NCBI RefSeq assembly: GCF_001029445.1
Contig: NZ_LDOT01000001.1
Coordinates: 62,001 to 126,000 of the forward strand
Source of the DNA: Photobacterium aquae
Lineage (GTDB): Bacteria > Pseudomonadota > Gammaproteobacteria > Enterobacterales > Vibrionaceae
DNA: 64,000 nt
Direction of reading: 5' to 3'
The notes below the pieces were generated by a model, which did not search any database, had not been told where the DNA came from, and was given only the letters and a program-made list of their open reading frames with translations. Both the position numbers and the translations under genes were made by a program. Every line of letters starts with the position of its first letter. Position 1 is the stretch's first letter. This document shows positions 1 through 7,711 of this stretch, one piece after another.

Positions 1-127
1 TCGGCAAGGGCTCAGTAAGCATGGGTGACGACTTATCACTCGCCAAGGATGGAACGCTGAATGCACTCACGGCAAGAACTACCAAGCCAATTCCAATAAG
101 CCTCTGCTTTATCGATCCATTTTCCAT
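1..127 (-). CDS. 5' end of a secreted protein of unknown function (partial)
   Basis: The gene runs off the left edge; only about 42 N-terminal residues are visible. They form a typical Sec signal peptide: a short charged start (ENGSIKQR), a hydrophobic core (LIGIGLVVLAVSAF) and a likely cleavage site after SVPSLA, followed by a polar mature end (SDKSSPMLTEP). Three consecutive ATG codons (starts at 133, 130, 127) follow a GGTGGG stretch. The last gives the best Shine-Dalgarno spacing. It lies downstream of anmK in the same direction and may share its transcript. The mature part is outside the window, so the function cannot be named. Confidence 0.6.
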   Translation of the reverse strand, partial: MENGSIKQRLIGIGLVVLAVSAFSVPSLASDKSSPMLTEPLP

Positions 128-231
128 CATCATCCCACCATTTACCGTGCTAGCAGCACTGCCCAATAACACTGACATGATGCCATACATCCTATTGGCT
201 GTGAACTCAGTGGGAATAGATGCCTGTTTCG

Positions 232-1359
232 TTACGCGGGGTAAATAACCCCAAGCGATGCAAGCCGAGAAGCCCCTGTCACTTCAGGAACATTACTCGG
301 CAACCCATGCATACGCTGGCGGGCCAGCCAGGCAAACGCCATTGCTTCCATATAATCGGGATCTACACCGGCATCACGGGTATTGGCCACCGACCAATCA
401 GGCAAGAGTGCCGCCAAGCGAGCCATCAGCTGCGGGTTATTGCCCCCTCCGCCGCATACCAATAACTGCGGTTGTGGTCCCTCGTCAAAGAGCTGGACCT
501 GCTCGGCAATCGTCGCGGCGGTAAATGCCAACAAAGTCGCCTGAACATCTTCCGCAGCCAGCGTTTCATCAACCGCACTTTGATACTGTACGATCTGGCT
601 TTCCAGCCACGGCAAATTGTAGTGCTCACGACCGGTACTTTTCGGATAGGTGCGGGCAAGATAAGGATCGGCCATCAACTGTGCCAGCAATGTCTCCTGC
701 ACATGGCCACTGGCAGCAAAAACGCCACCTTGATCATACTTCTGGCCCAGGTGCTGATACACCCAGGCATCCATCAGCATATTGCCGGGCCCGGTGTCAT
801 AACCCAGTACCGGCATATCCGGTCGCAATACGGAAATATTGGCAATCCCACCAATATTGAGGATCACCGTTGTCGAATCACGCTGCTCAAACAGATAGCG
901 GTGGAAGGCCGGTACCAAAGGAGCCCCCTGCCCCCCCAGAGCCATATCCTTGCGCCGAAAATCGGCTACAGTGGTGATCCCAGTTCGGGCCGCGATGATG
1001 TTGGCATCCCCCAACTGGGTCGTAAACGGCCACTGGCCATCAGGCTGATGGAAAACTGTCTGGCCATGGTTGCCGATCGCAGTGATCTGATCCGCAGCCA
1101 CATCGGTCTTTTCAAGCAGGTATAGTATCGCATCGGCAAATAACTGGCCCAGCTGGTGGTCCAGCTCGCCTATCTGCTTGAGTGTTGTCGGCTGTCCAAT
1201 ACAGACATCCAGCAGTGCTGCCTTAAGGGGATCGGGCATCGGGAAATCCACAGAAGCCAATAGTTCAACCTTCTGCGCCTGATCCATCGCAACCAGAGCA
1301 ACATCCACACCATCAAGACTGGTGCCCGACATTACCCCAATATACAGTTCCCGTGCCAT
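232..1359 (-). CDS. anmK: anhydro-N-acetylmuramic acid kinase
   Basis: AnmK phosphorylates and opens 1,6-anhydro-MurNAc released from the cell wall to give MurNAc-6-phosphate, a cytosolic step of peptidoglycan recycling. The product is 375 residues, the usual family length. It begins MARELYIGVMSGTSLDGVDV, whose GTSLDG is the family's N-terminal phosphate-binding signature, and contains GIANIS and GYDTGPGNMLMDAW typical of this ASKHA kinase family. The frame is open 48 codons further upstream, but the start at 1359 is preceded by GGAG at good spacing and matches the family N-terminus. It lies 40 nt downstream of an M23 peptidase gene, so the two probably form a cell-wall operon. Confidence 0.95.
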   Translation of the reverse strand: MARELYIGVMSGTSLDGVDVALVAMDQAQKVELLASVDFPMPDPLKAALLDVCIGQPTTLKQIGELDHQLGQLFADAILYLLEKTDVAADQITAIGNHGQTVFHQPDGQWPFTTQLGDANIIAARTGITTVADFRRKDMALGGQGAPLVPAFHRYLFEQRDSTTVILNIGGIANISVLRPDMPVLGYDTGPGNMLMDAWVYQHLGQKYDQGGVFAASGHVQETLLAQLMADPYLARTYPKSTGREHYNLPWLESQIVQYQSAVDETLAAEDVQATLLAFTAATIAEQVQLFDEGPQPQLLVCGGGGNNPQLMARLAALLPDWSVANTRDAGVDPDYMEAMAFAWLARQRMHGLPSNVPEVTGASRLASLGVIYPA

Positions 1360-1399
1360 ACCATCTCCAAAGCGGCTACGATTGCCGACAATCATTAAA

Positions 1400-2425
1400 T
1401 TACAACCTTGAGGTCGCCACCATAGGCAATGCCTTAAGGCCACTCCCCCCGCTTTTAGCCGTCTGAATCGGATCCCTTTTCGGTTCAGCCGACTCAATCG
1501 CATCCAGTGCCTCGACCTGTACCGCCTGAGTCAGTTTAACCTGCATGGTAACGACACGGCCGACCATATCAAGCAATGACGTCCACTGTACCGTTTTTTC
1601 CTTTTCAAACAAGCTGTCGAAATTATCCGGCGTCCACTCGACAAACGAACGAGGGTTAAGAGCGCGGCCCAAGAAGCGCAGCTCATAGTGCAAATGGGGG
1701 CCCGTCGACAATCCAGTGTTACCCGTCCAGCCCAGAAGATCCCCCTTGTGGACAAACTGACCTGACTTCACATTGAACTTCTTCATATGGGAATAACTGG
1801 TCGCAAAACCAAATGAATGGTTGAGCTTAAGGAAGTTTCCCGAGCCTTTGTTGCTTGGGCGGGTCACCTCCACCACGCCGTCGGCCGGTGAGAAAATTTC
1901 CGTGCCGATATTAGCGGCGAAATCCAGACCCAGATGACGCTTGCGCTTACCCGTAACCGGGTGGATCCGAACTCCGTATTGAGACGACATACGGGTGCCC
2001 GGTGTCGGGCTGCCATTAGGGATCAAGCTAAACAATGTTCCGCGCACTGCCGAGCTAACCGCAGCACTGTTGACTCTCTTCTCAAGCGTCGCTGCGCCAC
2101 CTTCTACGCCCGCAACCCCCAAGACAGCTTCAACGTCATCAATCCTCTCGCTAAGCATCGAGAGCTCGGCTTTCTTCTCTGAAAGTTTTTCAAGCAAAGC
2201 CTGGTTGGTGGCATTCTCCTCGGTAAGCGACTCGCTGAGGGTACTCATCTGCTGCAGGGACAATTGGTTGTCTTGATACAGGCTATAAACACTGTATCCA
2301 CCGATGCCGAGTCCGGCAAACAGCGACAACCCGGCCAATGCAAAATAACGTTTTTTAAGGCGGCTAATTAAATAATGAGAGGTGCCACGATGATCGGACA
2401 CCGAAATACAAATGTTGTCTGACAT
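1400..2425 (-). CDS. M23 family metallopeptidase, membrane-anchored
   Basis: Probable peptidoglycan endopeptidase or amidase activator in the cell envelope. The 341-residue protein has a cytoplasmic N-terminus, one membrane segment at about residues 28-48, a coiled-coil stretch at about 55-102 rich in Glu/Lys/Leu, and a C-terminal LytM/M23 domain at about 145-262. The zinc ligands are visible: H164 and D168 in HLGLDF, then HLHYE with H246. H213 (YSHM) and H244 are the other catalytic-site histidines, so the domain should be active. The tail after residue 265 is not conserved in any way I recognise. Its position immediately upstream of anmK fits a role in cell-wall turnover. Confidence 0.9.
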   Translation of the reverse strand: MSDNICISVSDHRGTSHYLISRLKKRYFALAGLSLFAGLGIGGYSVYSLYQDNQLSLQQMSTLSESLTEENATNQALLEKLSEKKAELSMLSERIDDVEAVLGVAGVEGGAATLEKRVNSAAVSSAVRGTLFSLIPNGSPTPGTRMSSQYGVRIHPVTGKRKRHLGLDFAANIGTEIFSPADGVVEVTRPSNKGSGNFLKLNHSFGFATSYSHMKKFNVKSGQFVHKGDLLGWTGNTGLSTGPHLHYELRFLGRALNPRSFVEWTPDNFDSLFEKEKTVQWTSLLDMVGRVVTMQVKLTQAVQVEALDAIESAEPKRDPIQTAKSGGSGLKALPMVATSRL

Positions 2426-2781
2426 AAAAAGCTACTTATTACGAGTTAAACGACAAAGCAAGAAATCCGCCCCTCTGCGGCACGCTTGATCATTCATCCC
2501 TATAATCAGCTCGACCTTACGCCATAACGACATAGCGTTTCTTTTAACTTGCATATCAATAATAATTGAACCATAGCGACACTATTGCCTTCCAACCAAT
2601 GGAAACAACAACGCACCGTCACCATGCAACGCCACGACAACGTTCGCTATAGTTACTTTTTTTGTAGTAATTTCGGCTAATGATAATGTCAAAATCCATC
2701 TATCGCCACCACCATAATGGTAATATTCATAAACTAATACCGATTCAGAACTATCTCGGTTTTAATCATGATCAGACAGAT

Positions 2782-2809
2782 AAAAAAATGCCACAGCATG
2801 ACTGTGGCA
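2782..2809 (-). terminator. Rho-independent terminator of the alkA-ogt-fabV operon
   Basis: Read leftward, TGCCACAG and CTGTGGCA form an 8-bp stem with a TCATG loop, followed by seven T residues. It starts about 40 nt beyond the fabV stop. The rest of 2426-2849 holds no open frame I would support; it should include the promoter of the M23 gene. Confidence 0.85.
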
Positions 2810-2849
2810 CATATTCATTCAATACATTTCATTTGATACAAAAATAAGT

Positions 2850-4061
2850 TTACGGCTGCATTTTCGTCAATATATTGACACTTACAGGCTGACTATAATC
2901 AACCTCGTCATAGGCAAATCCATTCAACTGCAAAAAATCCTGCTTATATCCAGCGTAATCTCCCAGCTCGGCAAAATTGTTCTCGTTGATCTGGACCATG
3001 AGCTCGGCTACCTCCCGCTGTACATCCTGTGCTAGCTCCCAATCATCCATGCGGATCAGGCGTTCCCCATCTGTCTCAACCGCATTATCCGGGTAGAACT
3101 TGGTCGCGAACATCCGCTGCATTTGCTCAATGCAGCCCTCATGGCACCCTTTGGCCTTCATCACCTTGAACAAAGCCAAAATATACGGGGCAAATGCCGG
3201 AATAAACACGCTGGCCTTGGTCACCAAAGCCTTGCAGACCGCCACATGGGCCTGCCCGCCGATATCAGCCAAACGCTGGTTAATCTCATCAGCACTGTGA
3301 TGGAGATGCTTTTTTGCTTGCCCTAACGTCCCTTGGTGATAAATAGGGTAAGTCAGCGGGGAACCGACATAGGAATAGGCCACGGTTCGGCATCCCGGAG
3401 CCAATACCCCGGCATCGGCAAGGCAGGCTATCCAATCCGTCCAATCCTCACCGCCCATAACCTTAACTGTTTCAGCAGCCTCCTGCTCCGAAGCCGTACC
3501 TACGGTTAGCATTTCCATCGTATCGCGTTCGAGGTTAAGGGTAGGGCCTGTCACAGGCTGCCCCAGCGTCTTTATCACCGAACGCCACATATCTGGCGCG
3601 GTATTGGTCGCCTCCGGCTTTGGTCGTACTCCCGTCGCCAAGCTGTACACCACCAAGTCAACCTGCCCGCCCAAATCGGCTTGAATCGCATCAATCACCT
3701 GACGACGAACAGCCGGTGAAAAGGCATCCCCCACAATATTGGTCGCGATCCGTCCGGCACGCTCAGCTTCTTGGCGGAAAAAGATATTGTTATACCAGCC
3801 CGCTGTCCCGATCCCCTTGTCACTCGGGCCACGCTCAAACGAGACACCGAGGGTATCAGCGTCAGACCCACCAAAGGTCAGCGCGATCCGCGACGCCAGA
3901 CCAAATCCCGAAGAAGCCCCGAGTATCAGCACCCGCTTGGGCCCATTGATAATCGGCGCAGCCTTCTTGACGTAATCGATCTGGTTCCTGACAGCCTGTT
4001 GGCAGCCATACGGGTGGGCCGAACGGGCAATCACGCCGTTGATAATCGGTTCTATCACCAT
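2850..4061 (-). CDS. fabV: trans-2-enoyl-ACP (CoA) reductase FabV
   Basis: FabV performs the last, NADH-dependent reduction of each fatty-acid elongation cycle and is the triclosan-insensitive alternative to FabI. The 403-residue length fits the family. The N-terminus MVIEPIINGVIARSAHPYGC is characteristic. The dinucleotide-binding loop is VLILGASSGFGLASR (about residues 44-58). The Y-X8-K active-site arrangement that distinguishes FabV from FabI is present in PIYHQGTLGQAKK. The gene is 15 nt downstream of ogt and is followed by a strong terminator, so it is the last gene of a three-gene leftward unit with two alkylation-repair genes. Confidence 0.96.
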   Translation of the reverse strand: MVIEPIINGVIARSAHPYGCQQAVRNQIDYVKKAAPIINGPKRVLILGASSGFGLASRIALTFGGSDADTLGVSFERGPSDKGIGTAGWYNNIFFRQEAERAGRIATNIVGDAFSPAVRRQVIDAIQADLGGQVDLVVYSLATGVRPKPEATNTAPDMWRSVIKTLGQPVTGPTLNLERDTMEMLTVGTASEQEAAETVKVMGGEDWTDWIACLADAGVLAPGCRTVAYSYVGSPLTYPIYHQGTLGQAKKHLHHSADEINQRLADIGGQAHVAVCKALVTKASVFIPAFAPYILALFKVMKAKGCHEGCIEQMQRMFATKFYPDNAVETDGERLIRMDDWELAQDVQREVAELMVQINENNFAELGDYAGYKQDFLQLNGFAYDEVDYSQPVSVNILTKMQP

Positions 4062-4076
4062 AATCCAATCCTTAGC

Positions 4077-4544
4077 TCAGTAGTTTGCCGAATCCATCTG
4101 CTTCTCATGGTCAAGCAACCACACTTTAATGTCCAGCCCCCCAGCATATCCGGTGAGCTTACCGGAACTGCCTATCACCCGGTGGCAGGGCACAATGATC
4201 GGTATGGGGTTTTTGCCGTTTGCCGCCCCCACCGCCCTTACTGCTTTGGGGTTTCCTATTTCCCGCGCGATATCGGCATAGGAGCAAGTCTCTCCGTATC
4301 CAACCTGCTTGAGAGCCTGCCAAACCGTTTTCTGAAAGGCCGTTCCGGCCATCTCCAATGGCAACTCAAATTCGCTTCGCTCGCCGGCAAAATACTCGGC
4401 CAGCTGCAAGCAGCACTGTTGGGTCAGCGGACTGGGATTCTGGGCCAAATCGGCAGGGGCATCAAAGGCGATTTCGGTCACCGCGCTGTTGTTGGCCAGC
4501 ACATTCAGCCAGCCAATCGGCGTATTGATAAGTTGATTGCTCAT
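4077..4544 (-). CDS. ogt: methylated-DNA--protein-cysteine methyltransferase
   Basis: This suicide enzyme transfers the alkyl group of O6-alkylguanine (and O4-alkylthymine) in DNA to its own cysteine. The 155-residue protein has the active-site motif IVPCHRVIG, acceptor Cys120, preceded by the helix-turn-helix recognition region GETCSYADIAREIGNPKAVR that inserts into the minor groove. It is a stand-alone Ogt-type enzyme: the Ada regulatory domain is in the adjacent upstream gene instead. The spacing of 31 nt to that gene and 15 nt to fabV indicates cotranscription. Confidence 0.95.
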   Translation of the reverse strand: MSNQLINTPIGWLNVLANNSAVTEIAFDAPADLAQNPSPLTQQCCLQLAEYFAGERSEFELPLEMAGTAFQKTVWQALKQVGYGETCSYADIAREIGNPKAVRAVGAANGKNPIPIIVPCHRVIGSSGKLTGYAGGLDIKVWLLDHEKQMDSANY

Positions 4545-4575
4545 GAATCTATCTCGCTACATTCACCACTTGCCA

Positions 4576-5937
4576 TCAGGCCAGCAGCGACCACAAATAT
4601 AAAGTCAGGTAACTCCGCCAAGGGGCGGCAGAAAGGGGCTCGCATGGATATTGCGTCAAGGCCTTCTTCACCCCGAGATCCCCCTCAAGGAAAATATCCG
4701 GCTCGCTCAGTCCACGCATCCGCAGGTAATTTACCGTCCACGGGCCTATCCCCGGCAATGCCAACAGGGCGGCAGGATCATCCAGCGAATGACCAACAGC
4801 AAAGCGAGCCAGAATACTTAGCGTATCACGCCTACGCTGTGGCATACCGAGCGATGAGAAATCCCAATCAGCTACCTGTTGGGGGGATGGAAAATAGCAC
4901 CGCCCATCCTCATTGTCAGGATTCATGGCAACCAGCTTGGTCACCAAGTTTCGGGCGGCCTTCACCGATACCTGCTGGCCGAGCACCGCCCTCACGCCCG
5001 CTTCAAACGGGCTCCAAATTCCCGGCAGACGAATTCCAGAAGACAAAAGCGGCTCCCCCATCGCCTGCACAAGGCATGACTCAATACGCGCCGAGTCAGC
5101 ATCCAAATCCAGACAGCGGCGAATATTGGCAAGAAGAACTGCCAGCTGGGTAATATCATCTAGCTCGATTGTCACATTAAACTGAGACTTATCAGGATCG
5201 TGCACCGCGGTAAAGTGCCCTTTACCCTTCCCGTCGCCAAAGGTGCGGCCGTAGCTATTTTCGCCCACCCACTCCAACCCCTCGATAAGCCGCGAGCAAT
5301 AAAAATCCCTAACCGCGCTCCAATCATAAGGGGGACGATATGCCAACGTCACGGTGACAGCCCCAGAAGAGAGCGGATGTCTATTTCGCTGACGACGTAC
5401 TTCTGTTGGCGTCAGGGCAAAATGTTGCCTGAAACTGTCGTTAAATCGCCGGATACTGTTGAAGCCACACGCCAAGGCGATTTCTGTCACCGGCAAGCGG
5501 GTCTCATGCAGCAGTTTTTTCGCCAGCAGGCACTGTCGATATAGGCTGTAGGCTTTCGGCGACATACCGATCTCGGTATCGAATAGCTTGCGCAGGTAGC
5601 GCTCAGATACTCCCAACCGAGCCGCAAGCTGCGGCAAATCCCCCGAACACAAAGCACCTTCATCAATCAAGCGCTGAGCACGGCGAAACGTCGTGCTTTT
5701 ACCCAGCCATGCCGGAGAGCCCGGCGCACTGTCGGGACGGCAGCGCAAACAGGGGCGGTATCCAGCATTGGCAGCGGCAATGGCCGACGAAAAATATTCA
5801 ACGTTACGCTCAAGCGGTGCTGGAGCCGGGCAGATAGGGCGGCAATAAATCCCCGTTGTTTTGACGGCGGTGAAGAATAACCCGTCGTAACGGCGGTCCT
5901 TGCTCAGTCTCGCCTGCTGGCACTGCTCGGCCGACAT
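4576..5937 (-). CDS. alkA: Ada-type regulator fused to DNA-3-methyladenine glycosylase (AlkA)
   Basis: A 453-residue three-domain fusion. The N-terminus is an Ada methyl-phosphotriester domain with zinc cysteines YCRPIC and CLRC (methyl acceptor among them). The middle is an AraC-type helix-turn-helix pair (LAARLGVSERYLRKLF, then TEIALACGFNSIRRFN). The C-terminus is an AlkA N-terminal fold plus helix-hairpin-helix glycosylase with LPGIGPWTVNYLRMRG and the likely catalytic Asp in LEGDLGVKKA. It should both sense alkylation damage through the phosphotriester acceptor and excise alkylated purines. The frame is open to 6006, but the start at 5937 (MSAEQCQQARLSKDRRYDG) fits homologues; 6006 remains possible. 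It heads the alkA-ogt-fabV unit, probably self-regulated from the upstream gap. Confidence 0.93.
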   Translation of the reverse strand: MSAEQCQQARLSKDRRYDGLFFTAVKTTGIYCRPICPAPAPLERNVEYFSSAIAAANAGYRPCLRCRPDSAPGSPAWLGKSTTFRRAQRLIDEGALCSGDLPQLAARLGVSERYLRKLFDTEIGMSPKAYSLYRQCLLAKKLLHETRLPVTEIALACGFNSIRRFNDSFRQHFALTPTEVRRQRNRHPLSSGAVTVTLAYRPPYDWSAVRDFYCSRLIEGLEWVGENSYGRTFGDGKGKGHFTAVHDPDKSQFNVTIELDDITQLAVLLANIRRCLDLDADSARIESCLVQAMGEPLLSSGIRLPGIWSPFEAGVRAVLGQQVSVKAARNLVTKLVAMNPDNEDGRCYFPSPQQVADWDFSSLGMPQRRRDTLSILARFAVGHSLDDPAALLALPGIGPWTVNYLRMRGLSEPDIFLEGDLGVKKALTQYPCEPLSAAPWRSYLTLYLWSLLA

Positions 5938-6006
5938 TGGCTCACTCGTTCCCTGCCGCCTGTTTGCTGTAGTCGTGGCAGATTGATGTCTGGGTAATAC
6001 TGGCAT

Positions 6007-6677
6007 AGCAGGCAGGCTCCGTTAATGAATATACGTTCAGTCTACCGCGCCCGCTCCACATTACTAGCCATAATCGGTACTCACCTTTTTCCTGCCACCA
6101 GCCCCTCTATCCTCCCGACTTAACCTCGTCAAAAAGCAGCTCCAATCTGACAGCGATTGCTCACACCGACAGGAGAAGGTACAGAACATTCTCCTATTGT
6201 AGGAATACCCCCATTAAAACAGCCTCATTCCGAGCCTGAAAACAGCTAAAAATCAGCCATAATTGCCATAAAATCCGCTACCAAAAAGAGGATATCTCTT
6301 GTGATGTCACGCTATTCTCGATCGCACAGCGCCATACAGACGATAAAACAGGCAATATATCCCGCTTTTGCACGCATTTTCACAATATAACGCCATTTCT
6401 CAATATATGGGAAAGCGATGTATCCATAACTTCTTTTTACCTTTACAGTGAATCAGTAACAGGCTTGTTAATACATGCTGTCACTGACATGCATAATCAA
6501 GCAAGCTGATACATATCCCGCTCTCAGGGACAAACACAACACACAAGCAACATCATAAAAAATAAAGCAATGACAGACCTAGGTGGCACATTGAGCGTGC
6601 CGTTACAGGCAGGCTTCTGCATAAAGCAAAAGCCTGCCTGCCCACCAAGCGACTATGGATAAATCAGGAATGAGAAA
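6007..6677. other. Intergenic region between divergent alkA and TAXI-TRAP genes
   Basis: This 670-bp AT-rich gap holds no open frame I would call. It must contain the leftward promoter of the alkA operon and the rightward promoter of the TRAP genes. The only clear structure is a hairpin near its right end. I see no convincing CRP, Fur or riboswitch signature. Confidence 0.5.
6606..6640 (+). promoter_or_regulatory. Leader hairpin before the TAXI gene
   Basis: CAGGCAGGCTT (6606-6616) and AAGCCTGCCTG (6630-6640) form a perfect 11-bp stem, and the loop can pair further (TGC/GCA). It ends 37 nt before the TAXI start codon and has no T tract on either strand. It is more likely a leader stem that stabilises mRNA or a regulatory site than a terminator. 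Confidence 0.5.
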
Positions 6678-7649
6678 ATGAAAGGAATATCGCTGATTGC
6701 AGCCGTTATTGCTGCCGCCTCTACATTATCATATAGCGAGAATAGCCTCGCTTTAGAACAGTTCATTACCATCGGTACCGGCGGTCAAACTGGCGTTTAC
6801 TATGTTGCCGGCCAGTCCATCTGCCGTTTCGTCAACCGTGGCGTCGGTGACCACGGCATCAAATGCAATGCCCCGGCTAGCGGCGGTGGCGTGGCCAACG
6901 TAAACGGGATCCGCAGCGGCGAGTACAACTTCGGTGTCATGCAGTCGGATCACCAATACAAAGCCTTTTACGGTCAAGCGCCTTTTGCCACCCAAGGCAA
7001 AATGGCCGACATCCGCTCGGTCTTCTCGCTCCAAAGCGAGATCTTCACCATCCTTGCCCGCAAAGATGCCAATATTGCCGATTTCGACGGCCTGAAAGGC
7101 AAACGCGTCAATATCGGTAACCCCGGCTCTGGCCAGCGGGATACCTTTGAGCAGCTCATCGATGCCAAAGACTGGAACCATTCGGTCTTCTCCCTTGTCG
7201 CCGATCTCAAGCCAGCCGAACAAGCCGCGGCAATGACCGACAACAACATCGATGCCATGAGCTACTTTGTCGGCCACCCCAACGGGGCAATTCAGGAAGC
7301 GACCACTACGGTGGATGCGGTATTTGTTCCGGTAACCGGCCCGATCATTGACGCGCTGGTTGCCGACAAGCCTTACTTCACGAAGACAGAAATCCCGGGC
7401 GGTATGTACCGCGGCAACCCGGATCCCGTCCCATCGCTCGGTGGCAAAGCAGTCCTTTCCACCAGTACCCACACCGATCCCGAACTGGTTTACCAGCTGG
7501 TGAAATCGGTATTCGACAACATCGACCGCTTCAAACGCCTGCATCCGGCCTTTGCCTCGCTCAACGAGAAAGAGATGATCAATGCCGGTCTCACCGCCCC
7601 GCTCCACGAAGGAGCCGAGCGTTATTACAAGGAGCGAGGTTGGCTCTAA
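6678..7649 (+). CDS. TAXI-family TRAP transporter solute-binding protein
   Basis: Periplasmic receptor that captures a small organic solute, probably a carboxylate, and delivers it to the permease encoded next. The 323-residue protein has a signal peptide at about 1-25 ending near SLALEQ. It then shows the TAXI hallmark FITIGTGGQTGVYYVAG, and the domain motifs DGLKGKRVNIGNPGSGQR and MTDNNIDAMSYFVGHPNG. The substrate cannot be deduced from sequence; several TAXI proteins bind glutamate or other dicarboxylates. The gene is preceded by a leader hairpin and separated from the permease gene by a second hairpin, which fits higher expression of the binding protein than of the permease. Confidence 0.93.
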   Translation: MKGISLIAAVIAAASTLSYSENSLALEQFITIGTGGQTGVYYVAGQSICRFVNRGVGDHGIKCNAPASGGGVANVNGIRSGEYNFGVMQSDHQYKAFYGQAPFATQGKMADIRSVFSLQSEIFTILARKDANIADFDGLKGKRVNIGNPGSGQRDTFEQLIDAKDWNHSVFSLVADLKPAEQAAAMTDNNIDAMSYFVGHPNGAIQEATTTVDAVFVPVTGPIIDALVADKPYFTKTEIPGGMYRGNPDPVPSLGGKAVLSTSTHTDPELVYQLVKSVFDNIDRFKRLHPAFASLNEKEMINAGLTAPLHEGAERYYKERGWL

Positions 7650-7671
7650 GCCATGCTTCGCATTGTAAAAA

Positions 7672-7695
7672 CGAGTGCCGCTTTTGCGGCACTCG
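7672..7695 (+). promoter_or_regulatory. Intercistronic hairpin between binding protein and permease
   Basis: CGAGTGCCGC, a TTTT loop and GCGGCACTCG make a perfect 10-bp stem 22 nt after the TAXI stop codon. No T run follows, so it should act as a partial terminator or 3'-end stabiliser of the upstream message rather than a full stop. It lies before the permease start at 7712. Confidence 0.6.
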
Positions 7696-7711
7696 CTATT
7701 GAGTAAACGTT

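Noticed and set aside
21..248. 75-aa rightward frame at the left edge
   Set aside because: The opposite strand encodes a convincing signal peptide start downstream of anmK; this frame is its antisense shadow.
3771..5153. 460-aa rightward open frame across fabV, ogt and alkA
   Set aside because: It runs antisense to three well-identified genes with Pro/Arg-rich shadow-type sequence.
6300..6320. Possible CRP site TTGTGATGTCACG
   Set aside because: The two half-sites are separated by 2 bp instead of 6, so it is not a CRP site.
6753..7607. 284-aa leftward open frame within the TAXI gene
   Set aside because: Antisense shadow of a clear signal-peptide-bearing binding protein; no family resemblance.
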